64,000 bases of DNA from Haloplanus natans DSM 17983 (GTDB taxonomy: Archaea > Halobacteriota > Halobacteria > Halobacteriales > Haloferacaceae): NCBI RefSeq assembly GCF_000427685.1, contig NZ_KE386573.1:124001-188000 (forward strand), written 5' to 3'. A program made the translations under genes and the position numbers. The notes under the pieces are model-generated. The model did no database searches. It saw only the letters and a list, made by a program, of their open reading frames with translations, and was not told the DNA's origin. How positions within the stretch are numbered: the stretch's first letter is position 1; every line of letters begins with the position of its first letter. This document shows positions 51,270-60,593 of this stretch, one piece after another.

Positions 51270-52217
51270 ATGGGCTTCGACGAGATGCGGGAGGCCGGCG
51301 ACGTCGACACCATCTGGCTCGACGGCGAGTTCGTCGACTGGGACGACGCGCAGATTCACGTCCTCACCCACGGCCTCCACTACGGGACGGGCATCTTCGA
51401 GGGCGTCCGCTGTTACGACACCGAGGAGGGCCCGGCCATCTTCCGGTGGGAAGAGCATCTGGATCGGTTCTACCAGTCCGGGAAACCCTACAATTTGGAC
51501 ATCCCCTTCGACCGCGAGGAGCTGACCGAGGCGACCAAGGAGCTCATCCGCCGCCAAGAGATCGAGTCGTGTTACATCCGTCCCATCGCCTACTACGGCT
51601 ACGACATGCTCGGCCTGAACCCCGAGAGCTGCCCGGTGCAGGTCGCCATCGCCGTCTGGCCGTGGGGGGCGTATCTCGGCGAGGACGCACTGGAGGAGGG
51701 CGTCGAAGTCACCATCGCCTCGTGGCAAAAGTACGCCTCCTCGCAGATTCCGACCAACGCGAAGACGACGGGGCCGTACGTCAACAGCGTGCTGGCCAGT
51801 CTGGAGGCGAAACGGGAGGGGTACGTCGAGGCGCTGCTCCTGAACCAGGCGGGCAACGTCGCGGAGGGGCCGGGCGAGAACCTCTTTCTCGTCCGCGACG
51901 GCGAAATCTACACGCCGGGGCTCGCCGAGGGCATCCTCGACGGCATCACCCGCAACACCGTGATCACGCTCGCCGAAGAACTGGGCTACACCGTCCACGA
52001 CGACGCGACGATCAGCCGGGGCGAACTCAACACGGCCGACGAACTGTTCTTCTCGGGCACGGCGGCCGAGGTGACCCCGATCCGCAAGGTCGACAACGTC
52101 GTCGTCGGCGAAGGGACGCGTGGTCCGGTCACGGCCGACATTCAGGGGGCCTTCTTCGATCTGGTCGAGCGCCGGACCGACGACCACGCCGAGTGGTTCG
52201 AGTACGTCGACGTCTGA
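51270..52217 (+). CDS. ilvE: Branched-chain amino acid aminotransferase
   Basis: This 315-residue class IV PLP enzyme transaminates Leu, Ile and Val. The catalytic lysine lies in QIPTNAKTTGPYVNSVLA near residue 155. HVLTHGLHYGTGIFEGVRCY, GNVAEGPGENLFLV and ELFFSGTAAEVTPI are conserved substrate and phosphate-binding parts. The ATG at 51270 is preferred over a GTG at 51261. The stop abuts palindromic element A5. Confidence 0.95.
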   Translation: MGFDEMREAGDVDTIWLDGEFVDWDDAQIHVLTHGLHYGTGIFEGVRCYDTEEGPAIFRWEEHLDRFYQSGKPYNLDIPFDREELTEATKELIRRQEIESCYIRPIAYYGYDMLGLNPESCPVQVAIAVWPWGAYLGEDALEEGVEVTIASWQKYASSQIPTNAKTTGPYVNSVLASLEAKREGYVEALLLNQAGNVAEGPGENLFLVRDGEIYTPGLAEGILDGITRNTVITLAEELGYTVHDDATISRGELNTADELFFSGTAAEVTPIRKVDNVVVGEGTRGPVTADIQGAFFDLVERRTDDHAEWFEYVDV

Positions 52218-52298
52218 TAGTGTTTATTGTAACTGGTTACCGGTGAGTCGCCGACCAGTTCTGGCGACCCACCGGTACTGAGTTACAATGACCACTAT
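52218..52298. repeat. Family A palindromic element, copy A5
   Basis: This 81-bp palindrome follows the ilvE TGA stop directly. It reads tagtgtttattgtaactgg, accggtgagtcgcc, then ggcgacccaccggtactg and accactat. The orientation matches A4. TGA flanks both ends. Confidence 0.92.
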
Positions 52299-52381
52299 GA
52301 GAGAGCCCCTTCGACGGCCTCGTGGATTCTCGCCGGACCGTCCCCGGAGGATGCATCGACCGGGACGATGTGCCCGCTGAA

Positions 52382-52996
52382 CTAGTCGGCCGACTCCTCG
52401 CCGCCGGTCGGTACGTCGTCGACGTCGTCGACCTCGATGTCGATGGCGCGCTCGTCCTCGGCGAACCCGGCGCTGAGGATGCGCGTCAGCGCCTCTTCGA
52501 CGCTCTCGCCGGTTTCCTCGATCCGATCGGGGCTGACCTCGATGACGAACCCCGTGGTGATGTTGGGTGCGGTTGGCATGAATAGGACCTCGTCGCCGTC
52601 GGCGGTCTGCTGCCCCGTCTTGAACGCCGTCATGTGGATGCCGGGCCAGGTCTCCAGCCGAACCGGCTTCTGGAGGTCCTCGGTCCCGGTGAGTGCCGTC
52701 TCGACGGCGAGTTTCGAGGCGTTGTAAAGCACCCGAATGAGCGGCACGCGGTTCATCGCGCTGTCGAGTCCCGTCTCGAACAGTCGTCCGACCGTCGTCC
52801 GCATGAGGTAGCCGACCGACAGCACCAGCATGGCGAAGACCACGAGCGCCACGGGCACGCCGTAGTACGGTGGCAGCGTGTCGACGATGGGAAGGTCGGC
52901 TACCCGCGAGTAGAGCCAGTTGAGAACGATCAGGATGACGAGGACGGGCACGACGACCACCAGTCCGCTGGCCACGTCGCGTCTCCACGAGGACAT
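52382..52996 (-). CDS. DUF502-family membrane protein
   Basis: This 204-residue protein has two membrane segments in its first 90 residues (GLVVVVPVLVILIVLNWLY and GVPVALVVFAMLVLSVGYLM). A soluble part follows with DSAMNRVPLIRVLYNASKLA and KPVRLETWPGIHMTAFKTG, typical of DUF502. NITTGFVIEVSPDRIEET is also a DUF502 signature. The C-terminal 35 residues are acidic. The function of the family is unknown. Confidence 0.88.
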   Translation of the reverse strand: MSSWRRDVASGLVVVVPVLVILIVLNWLYSRVADLPIVDTLPPYYGVPVALVVFAMLVLSVGYLMRTTVGRLFETGLDSAMNRVPLIRVLYNASKLAVETALTGTEDLQKPVRLETWPGIHMTAFKTGQQTADGDEVLFMPTAPNITTGFVIEVSPDRIEETGESVEEALTRILSAGFAEDERAIDIEVDDVDDVPTGGEESAD

Positions 52997-53092
52997 TATC
53001 GGATGGTGGGCGGCGGGGGTCTTCAGCGTGTTCCACCGACGGACCGATCACCCGCGTTTAACATCCTTCGGTGACCTACTCGACCGATACCG

Positions 53093-53632
53093 ATGATTTC
53101 GCTCGTTGCGGGGGCGCTCTGGGCAATGCTGCCGGCGTACGTGCCGAACAACGCCGCCGTCCTCGCCGGCGGGGGACGCCCCATCGACGGCGGACGGACG
53201 CTCGACGGCCGCCGACTACTCGGCGACGGCAAGACGTGGCGGGGCACGGCCGTGGGCACGCTCGTCGGCATCGCCCTCGCCGTCGCGCTCAACGTCGCCC
53301 GCCCGACTGTCGTCGCCGCACTCGGGGCCGACCTCCCGGCTTTCCCGCTCCGGGCGGCCGTCGGCCTCGCGCTCGGCGCGATGCTCGGCGATGTCGGCGC
53401 CTCGTTTCTGAAACGCCGCCTCGGCCGGCAGCGCGGCGCCGCGGTCCCCGGCCTCGACCAACTCGACTTCGTGGTCGGGGCGCTCGCCCTCGCTGCGCTC
53501 CTCGCGCCCGCGTGGACCGTCTCGACGTTCTCGCTTGCCCGCCTCGCCGTCGTCGTCGTCGCCACCCCACTCTTGCATCTGACGACGAACGCCGGGGCGT
53601 ATCTGCTGGGGCTCAAAACGGAGCCGTGGTAG
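53093..53632 (+). CDS. carS: CDP-archaeol synthase
   Basis: This 179-residue membrane enzyme has the CarS/DUF46 pattern. [22 protein letters not shown] (conserved DGKTxRG) and GALLGDVG-type loops ([18 protein letters not shown]) are visible. [15 protein letters not shown] matches the family's cytidylyltransferase site. It activates digeranylgeranyl glycerol phosphate with CTP in archaeal lipid synthesis. pyrE follows 111 bp later. Confidence 0.94.
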   Translation: MISLVAGALWAMLPAYVPNNAAVLAGGGRPIDGGRTLDGRRLLGDGKTWRGTAVGTLVGIALAVALNVARPTVVAALGADLPAFPLRAAVGLALGAMLGDVGASFLKRRLGRQRGAAVPGLDQLDFVVGALALAALLAPAWTVSTFSLARLAVVVVATPLLHLTTNAGAYLLGLKTEPW

Positions 53633-53743
53633 GCGGCGCCCGCGTCGTGGGCGATTTGTCTCCGACGAACCGCCCCTCGATTCCGGCGGTTCGCCTCCGA
53701 CGAACCGCCCCGTTTATGTCGGTTCGCGGCCCCGAACACGCCA

Positions 53744-54268
53744 ATGACGAACCAGGCACTCATCGCGGCGCTCCGCGCGGCCGAGGCCGTGAAGTTCGGC
53801 GAGTTCGAACTCTCCCACGGCGGCACGAGCGACTACTACGTCGACAAGTACCTCTTCGAGACCGATCCGGAGTGTCTCTCCCTCATCGCCGACGCGTTCG
53901 CCGACCGCCTCGGCGACGACGAGAAACTCGCCGGCGTCGCGCTCGGCGCGGTGCCCCTCGTCGCCGTCACGAGCGCCGAAACCGGCCGGCCGTACGTCAT
54001 CGCGCGCAAGCAGGCCAAGGAGTACGGCACCGGCAACCGGATCGAGGGCCGCCTCGACGAGGGCGACCACGTGGTCGTCCTCGAGGACATCGCCACGACG
54101 GGCAAGAGCGCACTCGACGCCGTCGAGGCGCTGCGCGAGGCGGGCGCCGTCGTCGACCGGGTTCTCGTCGTCGTGGACCGGGAAGACGGAGCGAACGACC
54201 TGCTGGCGGACCACGGCATCGAACTCGAATCGCTTCTCACGGCGAGCGACCTGCTGGCCGAGGAGTAA
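53744..54268 (+). CDS. pyrE: Orotate phosphoribosyltransferase
   Basis: This 174-residue enzyme converts orotate and PRPP to [24 protein letters not shown] is the PRPP-binding loop. [18 protein letters not shown] contains the catalytic basic loop. Its length and sequence match the standard haloarchaeal PyrE. The next gene on the plus strand is an NCS2-family nucleobase permease. Confidence 0.96.
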   Translation: MTNQALIAALRAAEAVKFGEFELSHGGTSDYYVDKYLFETDPECLSLIADAFADRLGDDEKLAGVALGAVPLVAVTSAETGRPYVIARKQAKEYGTGNRIEGRLDEGDHVVVLEDIATTGKSALDAVEALREAGAVVDRVLVVVDREDGANDLLADHGIELESLLTASDLLAEE

Positions 54269-54283
54269 CCGCCGCTCGCCGTT

Positions 54284-54418
54284 TTAAAAGAGCGAGAGGT
54301 AGACGACCCCACCGAAGCCGAGGGCGATCAGAACGGCACCGGGGATCTGGTAGACCCAGTCGGGGAACATCTCCACGTACTCGCCGTCGTCGGGCTGCGG
54401 TCTGGTTTTGGTTGCCAT
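54284..54418 (-). CDS. 44-residue membrane peptide
   Basis: This short protein begins MATKTRPQPDDGEYVEMFPD and has one C-terminal membrane helix (WVYQIPGAVLIALGFGGVVY). The ATG at 54418 fits an AT-rich TATA-like region 22-35 bp upstream. I do not recognise the family. Similar small single-pass proteins are common in haloarchaea. Confidence 0.6.
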   Translation of the reverse strand: MATKTRPQPDDGEYVEMFPDWVYQIPGAVLIALGFGGVVYLSLF

Positions 54419-54439
54419 GCTAGGATACGAATCCGCAGC

Positions 54440-54453
54440 TACATATAAATATA
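54440..54453 (-). promoter_or_regulatory. AT-rich promoter of the 44-residue gene
   Basis: The stretch acatataaatatat lies about 22-35 bp before the start codon at 54418. It is unusually AT-rich for this genome and should act as the TATA box. Confidence 0.5.
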
Positions 54454-54620
54454 TTAATTGTTTATGATATATTTGCACTGACTCCGCCAGCCGCGTCCCT
54501 CACCGGTCGAGCAGTGCTCCCGTGCAGCCCCAGCGTACGGATTTTCTGACGGATCGAAACGGGGACCCCGACCAGCATGCCAACTGTTAAGTTCGACATT
54601 AGTGATACGACCAGTCGTAC

Positions 54621-56024
54621 ATGGGACTCAGCGACTCCCTGGCGAACTACTTCGGATTCGAGGAACACGGCACGACGCTCCGGACGGAGGCGCTCGCGGG
54701 ACTCACCACCTTCCTCACGATGTCGTACATCGTCGTGGTGAACCCGAGTATCCTCGCCGGGATTCCGGGCGAGAAACCGGGCATCGTCGTGTCGGGGTAC
54801 GGCCCCGGTGAGGTACAGTCGATGCTCGCCGTCGTCACCATCATCGCGGCGGCGGTGGCGACGCTCATCATGGCACTGTACGCGAACCGGCCGTTCGGAC
54901 AGGCACCCGGGCTCGGCCTGAACGCCTTCTTCGCGTTCACCGTCGTCGGCGCACTCGGCATCCCGTGGCAGACGGCGCTCGCCGCCGTCGTCGTCGAGGG
55001 GATCATCTTCATCGTGCTGACGGCCGTCGGGGCCCGCGAGTACATCATCCGGGCGTTTCCGGAACCGGTCAAGTTCGCCGTCGGCACCGGTATCGGCCTG
55101 TTTCTGGCGATCATCGGGCTGCAGGCCATGGGCATCGTCGTCGACGATCCGGCGACGCTGATCACGCTCGGCGCCGTCGCCTCCGATCCGGTCGCTATCG
55201 TCTCCGTCGTTGGCCTCCTCTTTACTTTCGCGCTCTATGCCCGTGGCATCCGTGGATCGATCATCGTCGGCATCCTCGCCACGACGGCGCTTGGCTGGGG
55301 GGTCGTCGAGGCGGGCCTCGTGAGCGGCGAGGCGGCCAACAGCCTCGTCGCCGGTGCCCCCGGCGCCACCTACGACATCACGCCCCTCGCCGGCGCCTTC
55401 GTCACCGGCGTCGCCGACATCGAGGCGTTCACCTTCGCGCTCGTCGTGTTCACCTTCTTTTTCGTCGACTTCTTCGACACCGCGGGGACGCTCACCGGCG
55501 TCTCCCAGATCGCGGGCTTTCTCGACGAGGACGGGAACCTCCCCGACATCGACAGGCCGCTGATGGCCGACGCGGTCGGCACCACGGTCGGTGGGATGCT
55601 CGGCACCTCGACCGTGACGACCTACATCGAGTCGGCCTCCGGCGTCGAGGAGGGTGGCCGGACGGGTATGACCGCCCTCGTCGTTGCCCTGCTCTTTCTC
55701 GCGTCGCTGGCGGTCGTCCCGCTCGCGGCCGCCATCCCGCTGTACGCCTCCCATATCGCTCTCGTCGTCATCGGCGTCGTCATGCTCGGCAACGTCGTCG
55801 ACATCGCGTGGGACGACCTGAGTTACGCGATTCCGGCCGGCATGACCATCCTCGTAATGCCCCTGACTTACTCCATCGCGACGGGCATCGCGGCGGGCAT
55901 CGTCACCTACCCCATCGTGAAGGCCGCACGCGGCGAGTGGGACGACGTGCGCCTCGGTCACTGGGTCCTCGCCGGCGCGTTCGTCTTCTACTACGTCGTG
56001 CGGACGAACACGCTGGCGGCGTAG
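54621..56024 (+). CDS. NCS2-family nucleobase permease (AzgA-like)
   Basis: This 467-residue permease has about twelve helices. The signatures TLRTEALAGLTTFLTMSYI and NPSILAGIPG at the N-terminus and GQAPGLGLNAFFAFTVV are typical of AzgA-like hypoxanthine/guanine/adenine transporters. FFFVDFFDTAGTLTGVSQIA (helix 8) and GTSTVTTYIESASGVEEGGR (helix 10) carry the substrate-binding residues. It probably imports purines or related bases. Confidence 0.92.
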   Translation: MGLSDSLANYFGFEEHGTTLRTEALAGLTTFLTMSYIVVVNPSILAGIPGEKPGIVVSGYGPGEVQSMLAVVTIIAAAVATLIMALYANRPFGQAPGLGLNAFFAFTVVGALGIPWQTALAAVVVEGIIFIVLTAVGAREYIIRAFPEPVKFAVGTGIGLFLAIIGLQAMGIVVDDPATLITLGAVASDPVAIVSVVGLLFTFALYARGIRGSIIVGILATTALGWGVVEAGLVSGEAANSLVAGAPGATYDITPLAGAFVTGVADIEAFTFALVVFTFFFVDFFDTAGTLTGVSQIAGFLDEDGNLPDIDRPLMADAVGTTVGGMLGTSTVTTYIESASGVEEGGRTGMTALVVALLFLASLAVVPLAAAIPLYASHIALVVIGVVMLGNVVDIAWDDLSYAIPAGMTILVMPLTYSIATGIAAGIVTYPIVKAARGEWDDVRLGHWVLAGAFVFYYVVRTNTLAA

Positions 56025-56088
56025 CGCCGTCGCGTCCGCGGCACACACGTCCGTCGGCCTCAAGTTCACGGAGCCTGTACTGTCACCG

Positions 56089-56337
56089 ATGCCATCGCTG
56101 GAACTCTACGAACTCCCCGGCTGCCCCTACTGCGCGAAGGTAAAGACAAAACTCGACGAACTCGGTCTGGAGTACGTCTCCCACGAGGTACCCCGGTCGC
56201 ACTCCGAGCGGACGGAAGTGAAGGAGGTGAGCGGCCAGACGGGCGTCCCCGTTCTGATCGACCCCGACCACGACGTCGAGGGAATGGCCGAGAGCGACGA
56301 CATCGTCGCCTACCTCGACGAGACCTACGGCGCCTGA
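56089..56337 (+). CDS. Glutaredoxin-like protein
   Basis: This 82-residue protein has the thioredoxin fold. LYELPGCPYCAKVKTKLDE contains the CPYC active site, and SGQTGVPVLIDPD has the cis-proline loop (TGVPVL). The C-terminal half resembles glutathione S-transferase N-terminal domains, as in GrxB-like proteins. It reduces disulfides with a low-molecular-weight thiol. It overlaps the convergent cupin gene by 13 bp. Confidence 0.92.
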   Translation: MPSLELYELPGCPYCAKVKTKLDELGLEYVSHEVPRSHSERTEVKEVSGQTGVPVLIDPDHDVEGMAESDDIVAYLDETYGA

Positions 56338-56714
56338 TCCTCGACGACGTACGATCCGAAGCCGTCGACGGTCCCGACCGGCGGCGCGCCGAACGCCAAC
56401 CAGACGTGTCGCTCCTCAGTGTGGTTACACAGGTTTCTGACCGTCTCCGGCGCAACGCGGACGATTCCGCCGGCCGGCACGTCGTGCACCTCGTCCGCGA
56501 GAGATATCTGCCCGCCGTCCATCGAGACGAACACCTCTTCCTGTCCCTCGTGGGTGTGGGGGGTCGTCACCTCGCCGGGGTCGACGATCACCTGGTTCAC
56601 CCGGAGTTCGGCCGCCCCGAGCGGTTCGGTTAGCTTTCGTACGGCAGTCTCGCAGGTGTTGAACTCCCCGGCCGGCACGTCGTCGGGGTCGACGATGCTG
56701 TAGCCGTCCGGCAT
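56325..56714 (-). CDS. Cupin-domain protein
   Basis: This 129-residue single cupin has motif 1 TPHTHEGQEEVFVSMDGG (H-x-H-x(n)-E) and motif 2 VAPETVRNLCNHTEERHVWL. Metal binding is likely through the two histidines and glutamate of motif 1 and a histidine in motif 2. The substrate is unknown. Its 3' end overlaps the glutaredoxin gene. Confidence 0.85.
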   Translation of the reverse strand: MPDGYSIVDPDDVPAGEFNTCETAVRKLTEPLGAAELRVNQVIVDPGEVTTPHTHEGQEEVFVSMDGGQISLADEVHDVPAGGIVRVAPETVRNLCNHTEERHVWLAFGAPPVGTVDGFGSYVVEDQAP

Positions 56715-56761
56715 ACCTAGACGAGCGGTCGGTGGGCGGATAGTTTTTCGCCCCGATCCGA

Positions 56762-57733
56762 TCAGCTCTCGACGGGCGACCGCGCGCGTTCGAGAATCAG
56801 GTCCCGAAGGTCGTCGGCGTCCCGAAGCGCCGCCAGTTCCTCCTGGCTCACCAGCGCGGTGCCCTCGACGGCGTCGCGCTTCTCGCGTTCCTCGGTGACG
56901 TACACCGCGCGGGTGCGGGTCACCTCGCCGAGCGAGGACATAATTCGGGCGCGCTTCTCCGCGCTTCGGGTGAACGCGGAGTGGCCCGTCAGCAGATTCT
57001 CGATTTCGCGGTCGCCGTCCTCGCTGACGGCGGTGAACGGCGCTCGGGTCGTCGGGTGGACGGTGAACCCGACGCGGGCGAGGACCGCGAGGACGTGATC
57101 TTCCTCCGGGTCGAGCGCGGGGTCCTGTGGCGTTGGATCGGCGTCCCGGACCTCGTCGGCGCCGTCGAGTACGTCGACGGGATTGCTAAACGGCTGGTCG
57201 AACAGGTCCTCCAGCTTGATCGCCACGTCGATACTGGCGTTCATGCCGTCCTCGTACTTCGAGACGGTGCGTCGCGAGACGCCGAGTTCGGTCGCCAGAC
57301 GACCGAGGCTCCAGCCGCGTTCCTCGCGTTCGTCCGCGAGCAGGTCGCCGTCGATGTTGACGTAGAGACCGCCGGGCGCCGCGTAGATGAGCGGCGGGAC
57401 GTTCTCGACGAACAGGTCGAAGGCGGTGTCGGGGTTGATCGCGGGCACGCCGTGGCGGAAGTAGACCACCTCGGGTTTCAACTCCTCGTCGCGGGTCCGC
57501 AAGCCGATGACCAGCGGTGTCGCCGACAGATACGAGCCGAGTCGGCGCATCTCCACGCCCGTCTCGGCGTCGAGGCCGTCCACGTTGGCGAGAATCTTCA
57601 CCAATAGCAGGTCGTCACCGCGCCGGGCCGCCAGATCGAAGCTCTTCGGGCGGATCGAACACCGGTCGCTCACCGCGAACCCCGCGTCCCCAAGCATCGC
57701 AGTGATGTTTCCGACCAGTGCTGACCGTGACAT
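56762..57733 (-). CDS. HTH transcriptional regulator (COG1395)
   Basis: This 323-residue protein has an N-terminal domain resembling a degenerate endonuclease-like fold ([20 protein letters not shown]). A central XRE-type helix-turn-helix ([19 protein letters not shown] and RTVSKYEDG, about residues 135-165) is followed by a C-terminal helical domain. It corresponds to the archaeal family COG1395. Its start lies about 28 bp below an atatat box, consistent with a leaderless transcript. Targets are unknown. Confidence 0.88.
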   Translation of the reverse strand: MSRSALVGNITAMLGDAGFAVSDRCSIRPKSFDLAARRGDDLLLVKILANVDGLDAETGVEMRRLGSYLSATPLVIGLRTRDEELKPEVVYFRHGVPAINPDTAFDLFVENVPPLIYAAPGGLYVNIDGDLLADEREERGWSLGRLATELGVSRRTVSKYEDGMNASIDVAIKLEDLFDQPFSNPVDVLDGADEVRDADPTPQDPALDPEEDHVLAVLARVGFTVHPTTRAPFTAVSEDGDREIENLLTGHSAFTRSAEKRARIMSSLGEVTRTRAVYVTEEREKRDAVEGTALVSQEELAALRDADDLRDLILERARSPVES

Positions 57734-57756
57734 AACGAATGGTAAGCGCTCCGTGA

Positions 57757-57766
57757 CATATATATG
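57757..57766 (-). promoter_or_regulatory. Candidate TATA box of the COG1395 gene
   Basis: The palindromic catatatatg is centred about 28 bp before the start codon at 57733. It is the strongest TATA-like signal in this region. Confidence 0.6.
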
Positions 57767-57848
57767 TTGTGTCGGGTATCCGGCTCACGTCCGTCGATTG
57801 GTTCGCCGACGCGAAACCGCTTTGACCGCCGGCGGCCCTACACAGTCC

Positions 57849-59108
57849 GTGACCCTCGTCGGCCTCGACGACACCGACTCCCGCGAGCGCGGGATGTGCA
57901 CGACGTACGTGGCGGCCCGCGTGGCCGACGCCATCGAGGCGGCCGGCGGGTCGGTCGAGCGCCACCTCCTGATCCGACTCAACCCCGCCATCGAGTTCAA
58001 GACGCGGGGCAACGCCGCCCTTTGTCTCGACACCGACTGCGATCCGGCCCGCGCGTTCGACTTGGCGACCGCCGAAGTCGACCGCCTCGCCGAAGTCGCG
58101 GACCCGCGGACGGACCCGGGGGTCGTCGTCGCTGACACCACGCTCGACGCCATCCCCGACGCAGTCGTCGACTTCGCCGGTCGCGCGCTCCGCGAGCGAC
58201 TCTCGGTCGAGGAAGCGGGGGGCCTGCTGGACCGCCTCGGCTATCGCCACGACGGCGGCCGGGGGCGGATCGGCGCCCTCGCCGCCCTCGGCGCCCGGCG
58301 CGCCTTCGACGACTGGACGCACGAACACATCGCGTACCGACGGCTGGAGCGGTGTGGGACCCCTCGCGATATCGACGCCGAGAGCGTCTTCGCGGCGGCC
58401 GAGGCGGCCTATCCCGACGCTTGGGACACGGTGGACCGGGTCGAGGGCGAACTCGTCTGCGTGCCGGCGGCGCCGGGACCCATCCTCTACGGCATCCGCG
58501 GCGACGACGCGGAGACGGTCCGCGAGGTGGCAGACGCCATCGAGAGCGAACCCGTCGAGCGGACGGTCACGTACCTGACCAACCAGGGGACGGACGCCCA
58601 CCTCCGGGGGGGAACGATCGGTGCGGTGCAGGACGGGCGTGCCTACCGCGTCGACGGCGTCGTCGACGACGGCCCCGAGACGCGGCTGGGGGGACACGTC
58701 CACCTGACTATCCGGGACGGGGCGGCGACTCTCCCCTGTGTCGCCTTCGAGCCGACGAAACGCTTCCGCGACCGGGTGCGGCGCCTCAGAGCCGGCGACC
58801 GCGTCACCGTCTGTGGCGAAGTCGGGGGCGGAACGCTCAAACTCGAGAAGTTCGCTCTCCGGGACCCCGTGACGACCGAACGCGTCGTGCCCCGGTGTCC
58901 CGACTGCGGCCGATCGATGGAGAGCGCCGGGCGCGACCAGGGCTATCGGTGCCGGGACTGCGACACGACCGCCCCCGGCCGGGTGGAGCGACCGCTCGAC
59001 CGCGCCCTCGATCCGGGGTGGTACGAGGTGCCACCCTGTGCCCGCCGTCACGTCGCCAAACCGCTCGTTCGCGGGGGGTTCGACGCGCCGACCCACCCCG
59101 AACGGTGA
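57849..59108 (+). CDS. tiaS: tRNA(Ile2) 2-agmatinylcytidine synthetase
   Basis: This 419-residue enzyme attaches agmatine to the wobble cytidine of tRNA-Ile2 so that it reads AUA codons. It opens VGLDDTDSRERGMCTTYVAA with the kinase-like DDTDS motif. An OB-fold follows in the region around LRAGDRVTVCGEVGGGTLKL. The C-terminus has a zinc ribbon (CPDCGRSMESAG and RCRDCDT). The start is a GTG at 57849. Its stop abuts palindromic element A6. Confidence 0.93.
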   Translation: MTLVGLDDTDSRERGMCTTYVAARVADAIEAAGGSVERHLLIRLNPAIEFKTRGNAALCLDTDCDPARAFDLATAEVDRLAEVADPRTDPGVVVADTTLDAIPDAVVDFAGRALRERLSVEEAGGLLDRLGYRHDGGRGRIGALAALGARRAFDDWTHEHIAYRRLERCGTPRDIDAESVFAAAEAAYPDAWDTVDRVEGELVCVPAAPGPILYGIRGDDAETVREVADAIESEPVERTVTYLTNQGTDAHLRGGTIGAVQDGRAYRVDGVVDDGPETRLGGHVHLTIRDGAATLPCVAFEPTKRFRDRVRRLRAGDRVTVCGEVGGGTLKLEKFALRDPVTTERVVPRCPDCGRSMESAGRDQGYRCRDCDTTAPGRVERPLDRALDPGWYEVPPCARRHVAKPLVRGGFDAPTHPER

Positions 59109-59189
59109 TACGGTTTGTTGTCGGTCGGTCTTGGTGGGTCGCCGACCCGTCCTGGCGACCCACCGGAATCCAGTTACAGCAATCCCCAT
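59109..59189. repeat. Family A palindromic element, copy A6 (diverged)
   Basis: This diverged 81-bp copy follows the tiaS TGA stop. The inner arms are ggtgggtcgcc and ggcgacccacc, still perfectly complementary, while the outer arms are degraded. A TGA follows the right end, as in the intact copies. Confidence 0.8.
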
Positions 59190-59317
59190 GAGGGTAATCC
59201 TCCCTTTCGCCCGTTCAACGGGTCGTTAAGCAACGGTAATCGGTGAATAGCCAAGCCCGATGCGGACCGTCGGTCGACTGTGATGTGTGATCGATCCACA
59301 GTTCGGGGTGGACCGCC

Positions 59318-59527
59318 GTGAGTTCGGTCGACGAGGGTGGGGGACTGCTGGATAGCCCTGCCCTCGACCGCTGGCCGACGTACACGCTCGAACACACCGT
59401 CGAGGCCGTCGGGAGCGACGGCGAACAGTGTACGATCTACCCCCCGACGGTCGACGACGACGAGCAACTCACGGCGTGGATCACGGCCGACTGCGACGCG
59501 TTCGTCGCGATTGACGAGATTCGGTAA
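59318..59527 (+). CDS. Small haloarchaeal protein (DUF7511-like)
   Basis: This 69-residue protein starts at GTG (MSSVDEGGGLLDS). The core YTLEHTVEAVGSDGEQCTIY and LTAWITADCDAFVAIDEIR is a beta-rich pattern I associate with the haloarchaeal DUF7511 family. Many haloarchaeal genomes carry several copies. The function is unknown. Confidence 0.7.
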   Translation: MSSVDEGGGLLDSPALDRWPTYTLEHTVEAVGSDGEQCTIYPPTVDDDEQLTAWITADCDAFVAIDEIR

Positions 59528-59532
59528 GGAGC

Positions 59533-60591
59533 TTACTTCCCCCGGCCGGTGAGCGGCACGACGATGTCGTCGCCGTCGAGCGTCCCCCGGTCACGATACC
59601 CCCGGAGCCCCGCAACCGCCGCGGCGGCGGTCGGTTCCACGTCGAAGCCACTCGCCCGGAGCGACTCGTGAGCCCGCCGCACCGCCTCGGCCGACACCGC
59701 GATAGCGTCGCCGTCGGTCGCCTCGATGGCGTCGACGATGGCCGCGCGGCGGACCGGTTTCCGGACCTGAATGCCGTCCGCGAGATCGTTCGTCCCCGCC
59801 GTCTCCCCCGCGATGGGCGCGTAGCCTGCCGCCTGCACCGCGAGCAGTCGGGGGATTCGGTCGATCCATCCCGCCTCGGCGAGCGCCCGGAACCCCCGGT
59901 GGGCGCCGAGGAGGAGCGTCCCGTGGCCGAGGGGGACGACCACGGCGTCGGGCACCGACCAGTCGCGCTGGGCGGCGAGTTCGATTCCGAACGTGGCCGT
60001 GCCGGCGAAGAAGGCGGGGTTCCAGGCGTGACTGGCGTACCAGCCATCGCCCGCTTCGACGACGTTCCGACACGCGGCGGCCACCGTCTCGCGGTCTCCC
60101 GCTATTTCGATCACCCGTGCGCCGACGGCTTCGATGGCCCGCCGTTTCGCCGCCGCGGCGGCCGCCGGGACGTAGATGTCGGCGTCGAGTCCCGCGCGGG
60201 CGGCGTAGGCGGCGATGGCCGCGCCGGCGTTGCCCGAGGAGTCCTCGATCACCCGGTCGGCACCGAGTTCGACCGCCCGTGAGACGACCGTCGCCGCGCC
60301 ACGATCCTTGAAACTCCCCGTCGGCGAGACGTACTCCAGTTTGAACGAGACGTTCGGGTCGGGTGCCTCGACCAGCGGCGTGAACCCCTCGCCGAGCGTG
60401 ACGCGGCGTTCGACGGGGAGAAAGTCCGAAAACGCCCACAGGCCTCGCCGGGAGTCGAACGCGGCGAACTCCGGCGCCGGCCCGTCCGGCCGCGGCGCCG
60501 ACGCGAACTCGAGGGGCGCGCCGCAGGAACAGCGCCAGCGGTCGGCGAACGTGCGGCCGCAGTCGGGACAGACGAGGTCGGCGGGGGGCAT
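59533..60591 (-). CDS. Threonine synthase-like PLP enzyme
   Basis: This 352-residue enzyme has an N-terminal zinc-ribbon-like segment (CPDCGRTFADRWRCSCGAP). The fold-II PLP domain carries the lysine of SPTGSFKDRGAA near residue 85. A glycine-rich loop (DSSGNAGAAIAAYAARAG) binds the cofactor phosphate. It converts O-phosphohomoserine to threonine, or is a paralog with a related role. The ATG at 60591 lies 2 bp from element A7. Confidence 0.87.
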   Translation of the reverse strand: MPPADLVCPDCGRTFADRWRCSCGAPLEFASAPRPDGPAPEFAAFDSRRGLWAFSDFLPVERRVTLGEGFTPLVEAPDPNVSFKLEYVSPTGSFKDRGAATVVSRAVELGADRVIEDSSGNAGAAIAAYAARAGLDADIYVPAAAAAAKRRAIEAVGARVIEIAGDRETVAAACRNVVEAGDGWYASHAWNPAFFAGTATFGIELAAQRDWSVPDAVVVPLGHGTLLLGAHRGFRALAEAGWIDRIPRLLAVQAAGYAPIAGETAGTNDLADGIQVRKPVRRAAIVDAIEATDGDAIAVSAEAVRRAHESLRASGFDVEPTAAAAVAGLRGYRDRGTLDGDDIVVPLTGRGK

Positions 60592-60593
60592 GA